Origin: Dryocosmus kuriphilus
Lineage: Eukaryota; Arthropoda; Insecta; Hymenoptera; Cynipidae
Length of the DNA: 64,000 bases
Direction of reading: 5' to 3'
Assembly: GCA_038277395.1 (NCBI GenBank)
Contig: CM076191.1
Coordinates: forward strand, 176,374,552-176,438,551
Positions 54,375 through 64,000 of the stretch are shown here, piece by piece. The position numbers were made by a program, and so were the translations under genes. The notes beneath the pieces are model-generated. The model saw only the letters and a list, made by a program, of their open reading frames with translations, was not told where the DNA came from and searched no databases. The stretch's first letter is position 1. Every line of letters begins with the position of its first letter.

Positions 54375-56115
54375 GCCATTTGATTGGAAAAATTGCCAAT
54401 TTTTTACTTGGATTTATAATTGTTTTTCGAATTATAATATTCATATCAATACCAATTATGTGCATTATATTGTGTTAAGAATTATATATCTTTATTAATT
54501 TGAAGCGAGTATTATGATTAATACAAATTTTTATTAAAAATGAAGTGAAATCTCTCCAAAAACTTTTACGGTGCAAAAAATTCCTTTATGTAAGTAAAAA
54601 GTCATAATTACAATCAACACACAGTTTGCGAAGTCAAAGTTTGATTGATTGTACTAATAACTTTTTACTTGGCGGAATTTTTCGCATGGTTGATATGTTT
54701 TTGGTTAGATATAGAAAATACAGTGGAAGCTTTTGCATTTATAATTCAATTAGACATACCTAGAGTTTTTTTTTCATTTCAAAGGTTTTACTTACAAATT
54801 CAAAAAAATTCCCAAAAAAATTTTGTGCTAGTATAAAAATAAATGTTGAAAACAGAGAACATTCTCTCTGATTGTTTTATGGACGTCATAGAGCGCGGTC
54901 GCGAAAATTTTTCCAGAAAGTCTCTGGATGAGATTTCGCGGTGGAAAATTGTCGATAGTCGATACGATATGCGATGGGTTAGGACATTGATTTCTCAGTG
55001 GTCTGCGACGTAAACGAGTTTTGCGGGCGCGGTACGTGCAGACCATTGAGAAATCAATGTCCTAACCCATCGTATATCGTATCGACCATCGACAATTTTC
55101 CACCGCGAAATCTCGTCCAGAGACTTTCTGGAAAAAAATTCGAGACCACGCTCTTTGACGTCCATGCAACAATCAGAGAGAATTTTCTCTGTTTTTAACA
55201 TTCTAGCACAAAATTTTTTGAGGATGTTTTAAAATTTGTAAGTAAAATTTTTTGAAACTAAAAAAAACTCTAGGGATTTATAAATGAATTATGAATGCAA
55301 AAGCTTCCACTGTATTTTCTATCTAAGCAAAAACATCGACAATGAGAAAAATTTCGCCAAGTAAAAAGATATTGGTACAATCAAGCAAACTTTGACTTCA
55401 CAACTATGTTGATTGTACTTATAACTTTTTACTTGCACATGGTGCCCCTGAATGAATAATGGGTTAAACTTCAAAGAAAAGTGATTACGGGGTATTGTTG
55501 CCCATACTTCTAGTAACTAAAAACCATTAAAAGTAAAATCGTAGCTGATCCTTTTTTAAGCATATTTGGTATCAGTGCAGGAGAAAATATTATTCTGAGG
55601 AAGACAAACATAAAAATAATCCTTAATTTTATTTTTTACAAGTGTGTGGAAGAAAATTCTAAAACTTCTTTAAAAAAATACATGTCAACAATTTTTTTAA
55701 CTTTCTTTAAGGCTAACACAAATAGCATATCTTCCAAAGGAGAGCACCTTTGGAGAACATTTTTGTCTAATAAGCCATCAGAATTTCTTAAAAGTTTTCG
55801 GCAGGCATTTCCCTCGACCAATTCCCCTTGATAATTTTTTAATACTGACTGAAGCTTTTGCAGCCATAAATTTAAGACGTTTGTTTTATATCAAATATTT
55901 TTTTAAAAGAATCATCTATGATTTTACTTTTAATGGCTTTCACTTGTTTCTTAACAAAAATTTTTATTAAAGATAATGCTTGTTTCAAAGTAATAAAAAT
56001 ATATAATTCTCAACACAATATAATACATATAATGATATTGATATGAATATTATAATTCAAAATACAATTATAAGTCTAAGTAAAAAATCGTTAACCTTTT
56101 CAATCGTACCAGTCG
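54375..56115. mobile_element. Long palindromic element, arms interrupted on the right
   Basis: The inner arms (about 54605-55005 and 55035-55430) are inverted copies with high identity around a centre near 55020. They share GAGAAATCAATGTCCTAACC, TTTCCACCGCGAAATCTCG and AAGCTTCCACTGTATTTTCT. The outer arms (54375-54560 and 55940-56110) are also inverted copies sharing AATTATAATATTCATATCAA. About 500 bp (55440-55930) lies only in the right half. No TSD was identified and no coding sequence was found. Confidence 0.75.
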
Positions 56116-56498
56116 ATTCAGAAGTGTAAGCTGATGCGGTATCCAATTACTAAAAAATCAATCTTTGAATAAAATGTACGTAGTATTAAAAAATAATTAA
56201 GAATCAGAAGTATAAAAAAAAAATTTGTTGAGAATTTCATCCAACAAAATTATACTGAAAATTTGGTATCAATCGGTTCTAAAGTATAGGCTACAGCGGT
56301 GGCTAATTACTAAAAAAAAAGACAATTCTTTTAGATAAAATGTACAAAATTTCGAAAAGTAATTGATGAGTTAAAAGTTCCTAAAAATGTATCGAGAATT
56401 CCATACAACAAATTTATACCGAAAATTGGGTACCAACAGATTCTAAAGTAAAGGCTGCAGGAGTGGCTAATTACTGAGAAATCGAATTTCTTGTATAA
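56110..56498. repeat. Satellite-like array, about 170-bp monomer, left part
   Basis: Repeated blocks are GTACCA-like, TCGATTC.GAAGTGTA, GGCTAATTACTAAAAA, AAAATGTAC and TCC..ACAA..TTATAC. There are about 2.5 units. The array resumes at 58379. Confidence 0.75.
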
Positions 56499-57235
56499 TG
56501 TTACGTCCAGACAAGGACGAACAGACCAACTAATTATTTTTATGGAGACTCAATCCTGATTCACCTACAGAGCGGAAGCCTATAGAGTCTAAGAGAACAG
56601 GAAAAGGATACAACCGGTGGTAGAATCGGGTAGAATCCCTTATTTACGTGCACAATAATTTATATTTATTTTAAACATATTCAGAGGTAAAAATGGGACT
56701 GACAGTGCTCTGACCGTCATTTACCCGTCATTTACCGGCCATGTGTTGTAAATGGGTAAATGCGGTAAAAATCAGAATGTGAAGAAGCAATTAATTAAAT
56801 GTAATGAAATAAATTTTTGAATCATTTTTGCACACCATTTGCATTCAATTGCATGAATGATTGTTTGAAACTTTTTAAAACACGAATGGCAAAGTATAAT
56901 ATTTATAAAATATTAATAATTGCAATAAATAATGAAATTTAATACTAACTCACAAGTAATAAGTTATAATTAAGATATGGTAATTTATATTAATCCTATA
57001 CATTATAAAATATATTATAATAATTATTATTGAGTTCTTCTAATATTAATAATGTATGTCCTATATATTACTGGAGAAAGAATCTTCTGTATCCTGAGAT
57101 ATTTCAGGATAATATTTCAAGGTTTTGCATAAAATGAGACCACAATAAAGTAATTTGTCACTTTCTTTTATGAAATTGCAGAAGTAATTCAAATTTTAAT
57201 GTTTTCATAAATTTTTAAATAGCATTCCTTACGCA

Positions 57236-57361
57236 AGGGACGATCTAAAAGAGCTAGGACATGATTATTTAAACTGGATGGAAGATGCACATGATAGAGA
57301 TGCGTGGCGGTTCTGGGTAGCTGAGGCAATGAACTTCCGAGTTCGCAAAGCTACACCATAA
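57236..57361 (+). pseudogene. C-terminal fragment of an RTE-like LINE reverse transcriptase protein
   Basis: A 41-codon frame reads RDDLKELGHDYLNWMEDAHD then RDAWRFWVAEAMNFRVRK and ends with TAA at 57359-57361. The pattern R..DL..LG...W...A.DR..WR..V matches the extreme C-terminus of endonuclease/reverse transcriptase polyproteins of RTE-clade LINEs. The frame is directly followed by an ATA/TAA microsatellite tail, the usual 3' end of RTE elements. Everything upstream is missing, as in 5'-truncated LINE insertions. No catalytic domain remains. Confidence 0.6.
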
Positions 57362-57402
57362 TAATAATGATAATAATAATTATTATTGTTATTATTATAT
57401 TG
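57361..57402. repeat. (ATA/TTA)n microsatellite, probable LINE 3' tail
   Basis: ATAATAATGATAATAATAAT followed by TATTATTGTTATTATTAT, directly after the stop codon of the RTE-like fragment. Confidence 0.8.
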
Positions 57403-58378
57403 AGTGGCTGCCTATGGAAAAAAAATTAAGTATACTTCATAAATATCAGCACACTTATACAATTTGTTCCCTGATAATATATGGAACAAATCATAAGACA
57501 TCTTGTTCGTAGTAAAATAAGTTCAAAAATTGAACAAATCCATATTTCAATATGCTTTTATGCAGTTTTATGATTACTAATTCGACTGATTATCCTGAGC
57601 AAATATTGAACTGAAATTTAAAATTTAAAAAGTATTTTTGAAAATCACCGCCGAATCCGCCTAAGGTTTCAGTTTATAATGACATCTTTTTACTAAAATA
57701 GTACGATTTTAATTTTTTCTGCCTAATCCTTCAATAATGATACTTTTATGGATATGAAACTGTATGTACAGCATGAATTATCATTTAACAAATGATAATT
57801 TATTTTAAATATATCAATTACTTATATATATATATATATACAATAATTTAAATATAGTGTCAGGAGGGTAAGGTCCTATCGCTACTCAGAGGTAACACAA
57901 TTTCGTTATGGTAAAATGGTGACAGAAATGATAGACCTCGATCGCTTGATATCGATTACACGTGTAGCTTTCCAATTCCACCTCCTACATTTTCCATGAA
58001 ATAGCACTGAATTTTCAGGAAGCTCGCCGAGGAAAGGGTTCGACAGAATTCGCGGTGTCGCGCACCCCCTCTGGTTAATCAACCAGGTGTGAACTCATTT
58101 ATTGATTAAAACCCCTAAAAGTTCTGCATTCTAAACCAAAAGAGCTTATAGATTTCGAATTATAATTGTATTTCGAAAACTTTGCCTACTTTGACTCTTA
58201 TCTATTTTCCGGGTACTCTAAGAGGGGGTAACGTATATACGTTTTTCTTGATCCACCGTCTTAGAAAACAAAAGGACCTGGCTTGATTTAATAAGTCTGA
58301 ATTATCAGATAAGAATATGAAATACATGATTATTTTGTTAATTTAATTACTTACTGTCGATAAATCACGACGTAACAC

Positions 58379-58695
58379 ACAAAATGTACAAAATATCGAA
58401 AAATAATTAATGAATCAAACTATCCCAGAAAATATATCCCGAATTTTATCCAACAGAATTTTTATGAAATTTTCGTACCTATCGGTTGAATAGCCTGTAG
58501 GTGTGTCTAATTACTAAAAAATCGATTTTTCTTCATAAAAAGTACTAAATCTAGAAAAATAATCAATAAAGAAAAAAGTCCTGAAAAACGGATGAAGAAT
58601 TCCACTCATAACAGACTTATCTTGAAAATTGTTGTACCAATCGATTGGAAAAGTGTAGACTGATAGGTGTGTCTAATTACTAGAAATGAGATACA
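58379..58695. repeat. Satellite-like array, right part
   Basis: About two further units of the monomer seen at 56110-56498, with the GTGTCTAATTACTA and GTACCAATCGATTGGAAAAG blocks. Same orientation and register as the left part. Confidence 0.75.
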
Positions 58696-58918
58696 TTTTT
58701 TCAGTTTCCTGAATCTGATAAATCCAGTTTACCAAATATGGAAAATTTATACGCGCTGAAGTTATTTTTTCACGATTTTTTATTGATTTCAAGAGCTTTG
58801 ATGCAAATCGGTGAAGAATTGTCTGAGATATCTAATATATATATAGCGTTCTTTCGAGAAAATATATTCGCGTTATTTTTTACATGGCGGCCATTTACTA
58901 TTGCGAATATTTAAATTT

Positions 58919-59490
58919 TTACATTCTCATCTCAACGAGAAGGTAGTTTTATGTGAAAAATAACTTTCGTGGATTTCATGAGATCTCGACGTTTCGTGAG
59001 CCCCTGAATCCGAAAAAACATGTTTTACGTTGGTGTCTGTCTGTCGTTGTCGTTGCTGTTGTAGCCTGTGAACACGATTACTTTCGAAGGACTAATCGGA
59101 TTGGATTGCGCTTTGGTACAGTTCTTTATTAGGCCTGAAAAGAAAGAACAAGTTCGTTAACCAGCGGTTTCCGACCAACGGTTCTGGTTTTATCCATCAT
59201 AAATTCATTACAAAAATAAAAAATTCAAATTTCCCGCCAAACTATGCAAGATACGAAAAAAATGATGATGGAAAAATTTGCTCTCCATAATTTTTTCGTA
59301 AAGACGCATAGTTTTTGAGTTATTCGTGAAATATGTTATAAAATATAAAGAAATTCACTTTTTAGCAAAACTATGCGCGAGATACGAGAAAATATTAAGG
59401 AGCAACATAATTCATCTTCGAAAGACCTACAAATTTGCTTAAAACCGTTTTTTGATCCAACGCATAGTTTTTTGGTAAAACGTATAATAG
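58919..59490 (-). repeat. Family H repeat, copy 7 (truncated)
   Basis: It begins with the variant terminus ACATTCTCATCTCAACGAGA at 58920, then the GAC/AAC tract (59035-59060), the GGATAAAACCAGAACCG block and two monomers. It stops near 59490 without GCGC hairpins. Confidence 0.7.
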
Positions 59491-59972
59491 TTGAGATAAG
59501 AGGAATGATGAAAAATCCTCTGTAATGGTTTTACGTCTGGGATGAGAAATCGAATAAAGTAGACCACCAACGCTTCCAGACAATGTTCCAGACAAAGATG
59601 GCTCGGTGCCTCTGCAGTTCTGCACCTTGCTAAAAGATATTTCTTCAAATTTCCAAAGTAAATGTTTTAAAACTATCAATAGTAATGATTTCGTAACTTT
59701 AAAAAAATTTTGACTTTCTTCCGGATATCATTTTCAAGGTTGAGTACTGATGGAAGTATGAGGCTTTCAAATTTCTCAAAATTTTTATACAAATGTTTGT
59801 TCTATTTTTGAATTTTACTCTACAAATTATCATGATATCACTCCAAAATATTTGCGACATTTCTGTTCAACGTCTCGTTTCGAAAGGATGTTTTTATCTG
59901 AATAATTTTTGGCTAAACTTTGTTATTAGATCTTTTCATGCTTTTTTCGGTTGAGTATGGATTTTTTCGTAT
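59491..59972. other. Unassigned sequence
   Basis: Two overlapping minus-strand frames at 59395-59679 (94 and 69 codons) partly cover the end of family H copy 7 and show no domain. Confidence 0.35.
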
Positions 59973-60006
59973 CTGATGAGGTTGCTAGGATTAGTGACGA
60001 AACGTC
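59973..60006 (+). ncRNA. Hammerhead-ribozyme-like motif 5
   Basis: CTGATGA, G, GTTGC TAGGATTA GTGAC, GAAAC, GTC, followed by ATAATT. The core is exact. Stem II has five pairs with two G-U wobbles. Stem III is again ACGU only. Confidence 0.45.
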
Positions 60007-60613
60007 ATAATTAAAATATATATATAATAATAATATTCGAATTCTTGCTAGAGAGAATATCACATATAAAAGAAGAATTTATGAATCCATATACATTAAT
60101 AAATTTAAAAACAATTCTGTTAATTTGCAAAATGAAATATTAAACATTAACAAATTATACAATTGCATTCTAGAGTAACATCTTCATTTTATTTCTTCAA
60201 TTTCAAACTAAATTTCCCGCCATTTCATCTGAGGTTATTTTAATTTCAAATTTCTCCACCTTCGATTACTTCGACAAGTTTTTCAATCATTCAGTTTGTA
60301 CCGTTCAGTGTGAGTGTCAACATCGATGTTTGTTTTATATGTAAAAATGTAATCTTTTAATGAAAATTAAAGTTCTCCTTTAATAGGAGACTTTATTATT
60401 TACAAAATGTTTCTTCGTTACTGTTGATTATTATCGGCAGACCACGAGATGATTACCTTTTGACTTCTATCTATTTTGTCAAAAAATTTATTGACTAAGG
60501 TATTTTAATATTAATTTATTTTTATCATACTTAAATTATATATTTTTACTTCATGGTGTTTTATCTTTTATATTATTGTAGAATTTATTTTTACATTATT
60601 GTAGAAATTTTTC
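60007..60613. other. AT-rich spacer between two same-strand hammerhead-like motifs
   Basis: About 600 bp without a coding frame. If the two motifs mark the repeated ends of a Penelope-like element, this is a deletion derivative of it. That is inference. Confidence 0.3.
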
Positions 60614-60646
60614 CTGAAGATGACCTACAACTAAGGTCGAAACGTT
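60614..60646 (+). ncRNA. Hammerhead-ribozyme-like motif 6
   Basis: CTGAAGA, T, GACC TACAACTAA GGTC, GAAAC, GTT. It fits CUGANGA - stem II (4 bp) - GAAA, with U17 at the cleavage position, which is unusual but allowed. Confidence 0.4.
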
Positions 60647-60724
60647 GAGAGAATAAATTTGTTCAAACCTTAAATTTTGAAAAAATTTTATTTGGCTGTA
60701 ATGACCGACGAAATACTACTACTA

Positions 60725-62020
60725 CTTCACATCTAAAAATCCACTTTTCAGGAAAACTATATGCGACATACGGAAGAAATGTTAAGAAGCAAAATTGTTT
60801 ATCTCAAAAATATCTACAAATTTCCTCTAGAACATTTTCTGATACAACACATATCTTTTGTTTTAATGATCAACAACGTTATTAATAAAAATCTGCCCGC
60901 GTCGCTGGCACACTCTCATCGCGCGCTTCGCGCGCCGCGCTTTGCCCGAAGTATGAGCGCGCCTAGGGCGCCCGGTCTAGTGGTCGTCGCGCTTTGCGCT
61001 CCGATATATTTAGACCTCGCGCTTCGCGCCCGGATGTTTTTGGTCCTTGCATATCGTGCTCGGTATTCGTTACTTAGGTCTTAAAATTTCAAAACACTTT
61101 TAATAAGATTATTAAATTTGAATTTTTTATTAAAAGTTACAAAATAAATTATTTTACTTAAGGCTCTATCGATCTTAAGGAATACATTCTCATCATGATA
61201 GTCGCGCTTCGCGCTCGATAATTACATTTTTTTTAAACACATTGTAGATTGGTAAAGTTTTTTTGTGATTTTCCAAATTTTCACAATACAGGATTTCGAT
61301 TCTTGAAAGTAAAACGATGAGTCTCATAAATAAATTGTGTAGCTCTTTCCAAGGTGAACAATTCTACTTGCATAGTTTTGCTGAAAAGTGGTTTTCTTTA
61401 TATTTCATAACATATTTCACGAATAACTCAAAAACTACGCGTCTGCTCAAAAGAATGATGGAGAGCAAATTTGTAGACCTTTCTGAGGTGAAGAACTTTG
61501 TTTTATCATTTTTTCCGTATCTTGAATATTTTGTCAAGAAACCATAGTTTTTTATTTTTAATAACGTTTTCTTAAAACAGAAACCGTGCATTTTATCGAA
61601 AAATGGTTAAAACAAAATTTGTAGACTTTTTTGAGATGAACAATTTTACTCTCTACTGTTTTTTTTTTTTTGTATCTCGCATATTTTAGCCGGAAAATGG
61701 ACTTTTTGATTTTGTGAAAACCGTTTTTGATGGATAAACCATAACCACTGGTCAAAAACCGCTGGTTAACGAACTCTTCCTTTCTTTTTACGCCTTAAAG
61801 AAGTGTGCCAAAGAGCAATCCAATCCGATTAGTCCTTCGAATGTTATCGTGGGAACAGACGCCGACAACGACAACAACGACAATGACAACAGACAGATAA
61901 ACCCCGTCGTAAAACATGTTTTTTTTTTGGATTCAGGGGCTCACGACACATCGAGATTTCACGAAATCCGCGAAAGTCATTTTTCACATAAAACTAATGC
62001 CATCGCATTGAGATGAGAAT
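60725..62020 (+). repeat. Family H repeat, copy 8 (long form)
   Basis: From about 60890: terminal hairpin remnant, CACACTCTCATC, then the densest group of GCGC hairpins (60915-61035). The CTTAAG-bounded spacer (61158-61183), a second TACATTCTCATC, a CGCGCTTCGCGCTCG hairpin and three monomers follow. It ends with the GAC/AAC tract (61860-61895) and the variant end GAGATGAGAATGTA at about 62008-62021. A monomer in the opposite orientation precedes it (60725-60890). Confidence 0.75.
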
Positions 62021-62029
62021 GTATAAAAA

Positions 62030-62545
62030 TCAAGAATTCAATTTTCCGTTGAGACTATGCGAAGTGCGATATTTATCCAGGCGAAAAAGTATTCATCTCA
62101 AAAAGGTTTACATATTTTCTTCAGACTATTTTTTCATGCGTCTCATAGTTTTTGTTTTAATTGTGAAAAATGTTACTAAAAATTAAAAAATTTTATTTTC
62201 ACTCAAACTGCGAAAGAAATGTCACAGTTTGGACAAACTTTATTTGAGTGTGAAGCGTGAGACACGTGATAAAAGTATAATTGTTAAAGCCGAAAGAGCT
62301 TTAACAAAAAATTCGAAATTACCAAATTTCAATGGCCAATAGTTCGACCTTTAATTTTAAAAAATCCATACGTAGAAATGTAGGGGGATGTACAAACACC
62401 GAACGCGTAACGCGTGATAAATAACTTATGGAGCGCGAAGCGCGAGTTGCGACAGACGCGCGCCCGAGGGGCGCTCATACTTTGCGCGAAGCGCGGTATG
62501 TACAGCGCGCGACGAGAATGTGCCCGCGAAGCGGGCAGATTTTTT
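62030..62545 (-). repeat. Family H repeat, copy 9 (truncated)
   Basis: On the minus strand: terminal hairpin (TGCCCGCTTCGCGGGCACA), GCGC hairpins (62395-62515) and two decayed monomers (62030-62240). The distal half is absent. Copies 8 and 9 lie tail to tail. Confidence 0.7.
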
Positions 62546-63883
62546 ATACTACGTATACCGTAGAATCACCTAACTTCAAACACTGTCCCGAACTTCGGAC
62601 ACCTATTTTTCTTGGATTCATAATGAAATAAAATGGTCTTCTTACGTCATGTCTGACACTGTACTTTAAAGTTTTTGTTGCTTTTATACTATTGGGTTAT
62701 TTATGTAGAAGAAAAAAAATGAGTGTTTGATGTTTGGGCCAATGTCTGAAGTTAGGCAAGAAAAATATCATCAGTCAATGTTGAGCTGAAAAATTTTTCT
62801 TTGATCCATGGATGCATGCATAAAAGGAAATATTTATTAAATAAACGACTAATTTGGTTAATCCAATTTTTAAACTTATTCTTTTCAGCGCATAATTGAG
62901 AGGAGTGATTCAAAGGCAATTTTCACATGAGAGAATTTCCATAAATCCTCTCATAAATGCAGGTGACCTTTGACATTAATCGAGCCCTGGTGAACAGACC
63001 ATTTTGAATATTTTAAACGACAGAAAAATGAAGTCTGGTAAAAAGCGAGACGGTTGAGGGGGCATTGGTCAGGTCCAGAAAATCCTGATAAATGAAAAAG
63101 GCAAATGCACTTTCGACTTCGCAATGAGGGTGATCGATGTCGATGTCGATGTAGAGACTGAAAAGGGGCTGAGTATATGGAAAAAAGATGAGGGACTCGA
63201 GGAAGAGTGGACGAGAGACGGGTTGAGTTGAAAGCATGGAGCCATAGAATCGGTATCTTCCGTTGATCCGAAACGCATATTCCCTGCTTCCGGAGTGACT
63301 TTTGCGTTGTTTCTAGTTGGAAAAGGGTGCCGGGGTATATATGTATATCCTTGAGGGGGTGCAATCAATAAGACATTCGTGACGCGTCGGTTATAGCTGT
63401 CGAGATTCTGAAAGCACGGGGGCCAGTGGCCGACCCCATGAATATCTTTCGATAGATTGCACATGGTCCCCCATTGCGTTTTGACGCGTTGCGATGCGGC
63501 GCGCTTCCACATTTTATGAGACGAGAGGGTGGATACAGTGCGCACTCACCCATATTCTGTGGTCAGGTTTTCTTTAAAATGAAAATAAAATAAAAGAAGA
63601 ATTCAGGAGAAAAGTAATAATTTGAATTACATAGGTCATAGATTTAATATTAATATATTTTTAAGCTGAAGGCCAGAATGGGACGAGATTGCAAGTTCCG
63701 GTTCGCTTCCAAATTTTTCCAGGTCAAAATGATTGAATTTTCCTAATTAACTTAATATACCTTAGTTACGGGTTACGTGTTTTTTAGTTTCTGAACCCCA
63801 CTGAAATCAAGTAAGGGTTTACTACATAGTTTTCTCGTCAGGACTTAATGAAATAAAATATTTGAGGTAATATTTTAGGCCAT
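62546..63883. other. Unassigned sequence with a GC-richer island
   Basis: The part 63000-63560 is GC-richer and single-copy-looking. Its minus-strand frames (up to 158 codons at 63069-63545) show no domain and overlap each other. A (CGATGT)n patch sits at 63132-63151. No gene is called. Confidence 0.4.
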
Positions 63884-64000
63884 CCCGTGTGGAAATCGGC
63901 CCAGTTTAGCCCAGTTAATAACTGGGCGCCAATTGGGGCCCATCTGGGCAGCCCAGTTTTTTCAATTATTCCAAATTTTCAATTCATTAAGCTTATGCTA
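63884..64000. mobile_element. Left end of a transposon with CCCGTGTGG terminus, cut by the window end
   Basis: CCCGTGTGGAAATCGG matches the terminus of family C (CCCGTGTGGAAATTAGG). It is followed by subterminal GCCCAGTT repeats, including the palindrome CCCAGTTAATAACTGGG. The interior differs from family C, so it is a relative and not a third copy. Confidence 0.6.

Larger units (their letters stand above)
56499..58378. mobile_element. 1.88-kb insertion splitting the satellite-like array
   Basis: The ends TGTTACGTCC and GACGTAACA are a short inverted TG...CA pair like LTR termini, and the satellite monomer is broken exactly here (after CTTGTATAA and before AAAATGTAC). It might be a solo LTR or a TIR element. 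A clear TSD was not seen. An RTE-like fragment (57236-57361) and a GC-richer part (57870-58270) lie inside. Confidence 0.6.

Noticed and set aside
63069..63545. 158-codon frame on the minus strand
   Set aside because: It overlaps two other frames in a GC-rich island and has no domain, a Ser/His-rich low-complexity part, and no copy or partner exon.

Overview
The window looks like gene-poor, AT-rich, intergenic or intronic DNA from an animal, most likely an insect. The evidence is mariner and Tc1 DNA transposons flanked by TA duplications, tRNA-derived SINEs, long foldback elements, a 5S rRNA-derived fragment, long AT microsatellites and an assembly gap of exactly 500 N (49076-49575). I found no intact host protein-coding gene. 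Nearly all short open frames are chance frames inside repeats. Species and order cannot be fixed from what is seen.

Layout. 1-4.7 kb: a 5S-derived fragment, a tRNA-derived SINE, a TIR element (1740-3086) and the first copy of a GCGC-hairpin repeat family, called family H here. 4.7-9.5 kb: a TIR element with subterminal arrays (4719-6186), a SINE and an inverted repeat whose arms share a short conserved reading frame. 9.5-13.5 kb: a cluster of family H copies, two of them forming a palindrome of about 2.5 kb. 13.5-22 kb: mostly non-repetitive DNA with an RFX X-box match, family C copy A (17408-18476), a foldback element and a diverged duplication. 22-29 kb: two mariner relics of one subfamily around a Tc1 element that is nearly intact. 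29.9-31.6 kb: hammerhead-ribozyme-like motifs, two of them head to head. 31.9-36 kb: a foldback element of ten monomers of about 155 bp with a 9-bp target duplication, a TTAA-type MITE and a MITE with a 37-C tract. 37.3-41.3 kb: family C copy B carrying three later insertions, datable by nesting. 41.5-47.2 kb: SINEs, foldbacks and a second TTAA MITE. 47.2-52.4 kb: GC-richer islands, the gap, a third mariner relic and another TIR element. 52.5-62.5 kb: more family H copies, a palindromic repeat of about 1.7 kb, a satellite-like array split by an insertion, an RTE-like reverse transcriptase tail and two more hammerhead-like motifs. The window ends inside another TIR element.

How the parts relate. 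The autonomous-type elements (three mariners of one subfamily, one irritans-like mariner, one Tc1) each carry at least one inactivating lesion, so no protein-coding mobile element here looks able to move itself. The rest are non-autonomous. The least explained objects are family H (arrays of GCGAAGC mini-hairpins, an internal monomer of about 155 bp and a terminal GC hairpin followed by a T run), the 9-bp-TSD foldback array, and the six hammerhead-like motifs, which would fit relics of Penelope-like elements.
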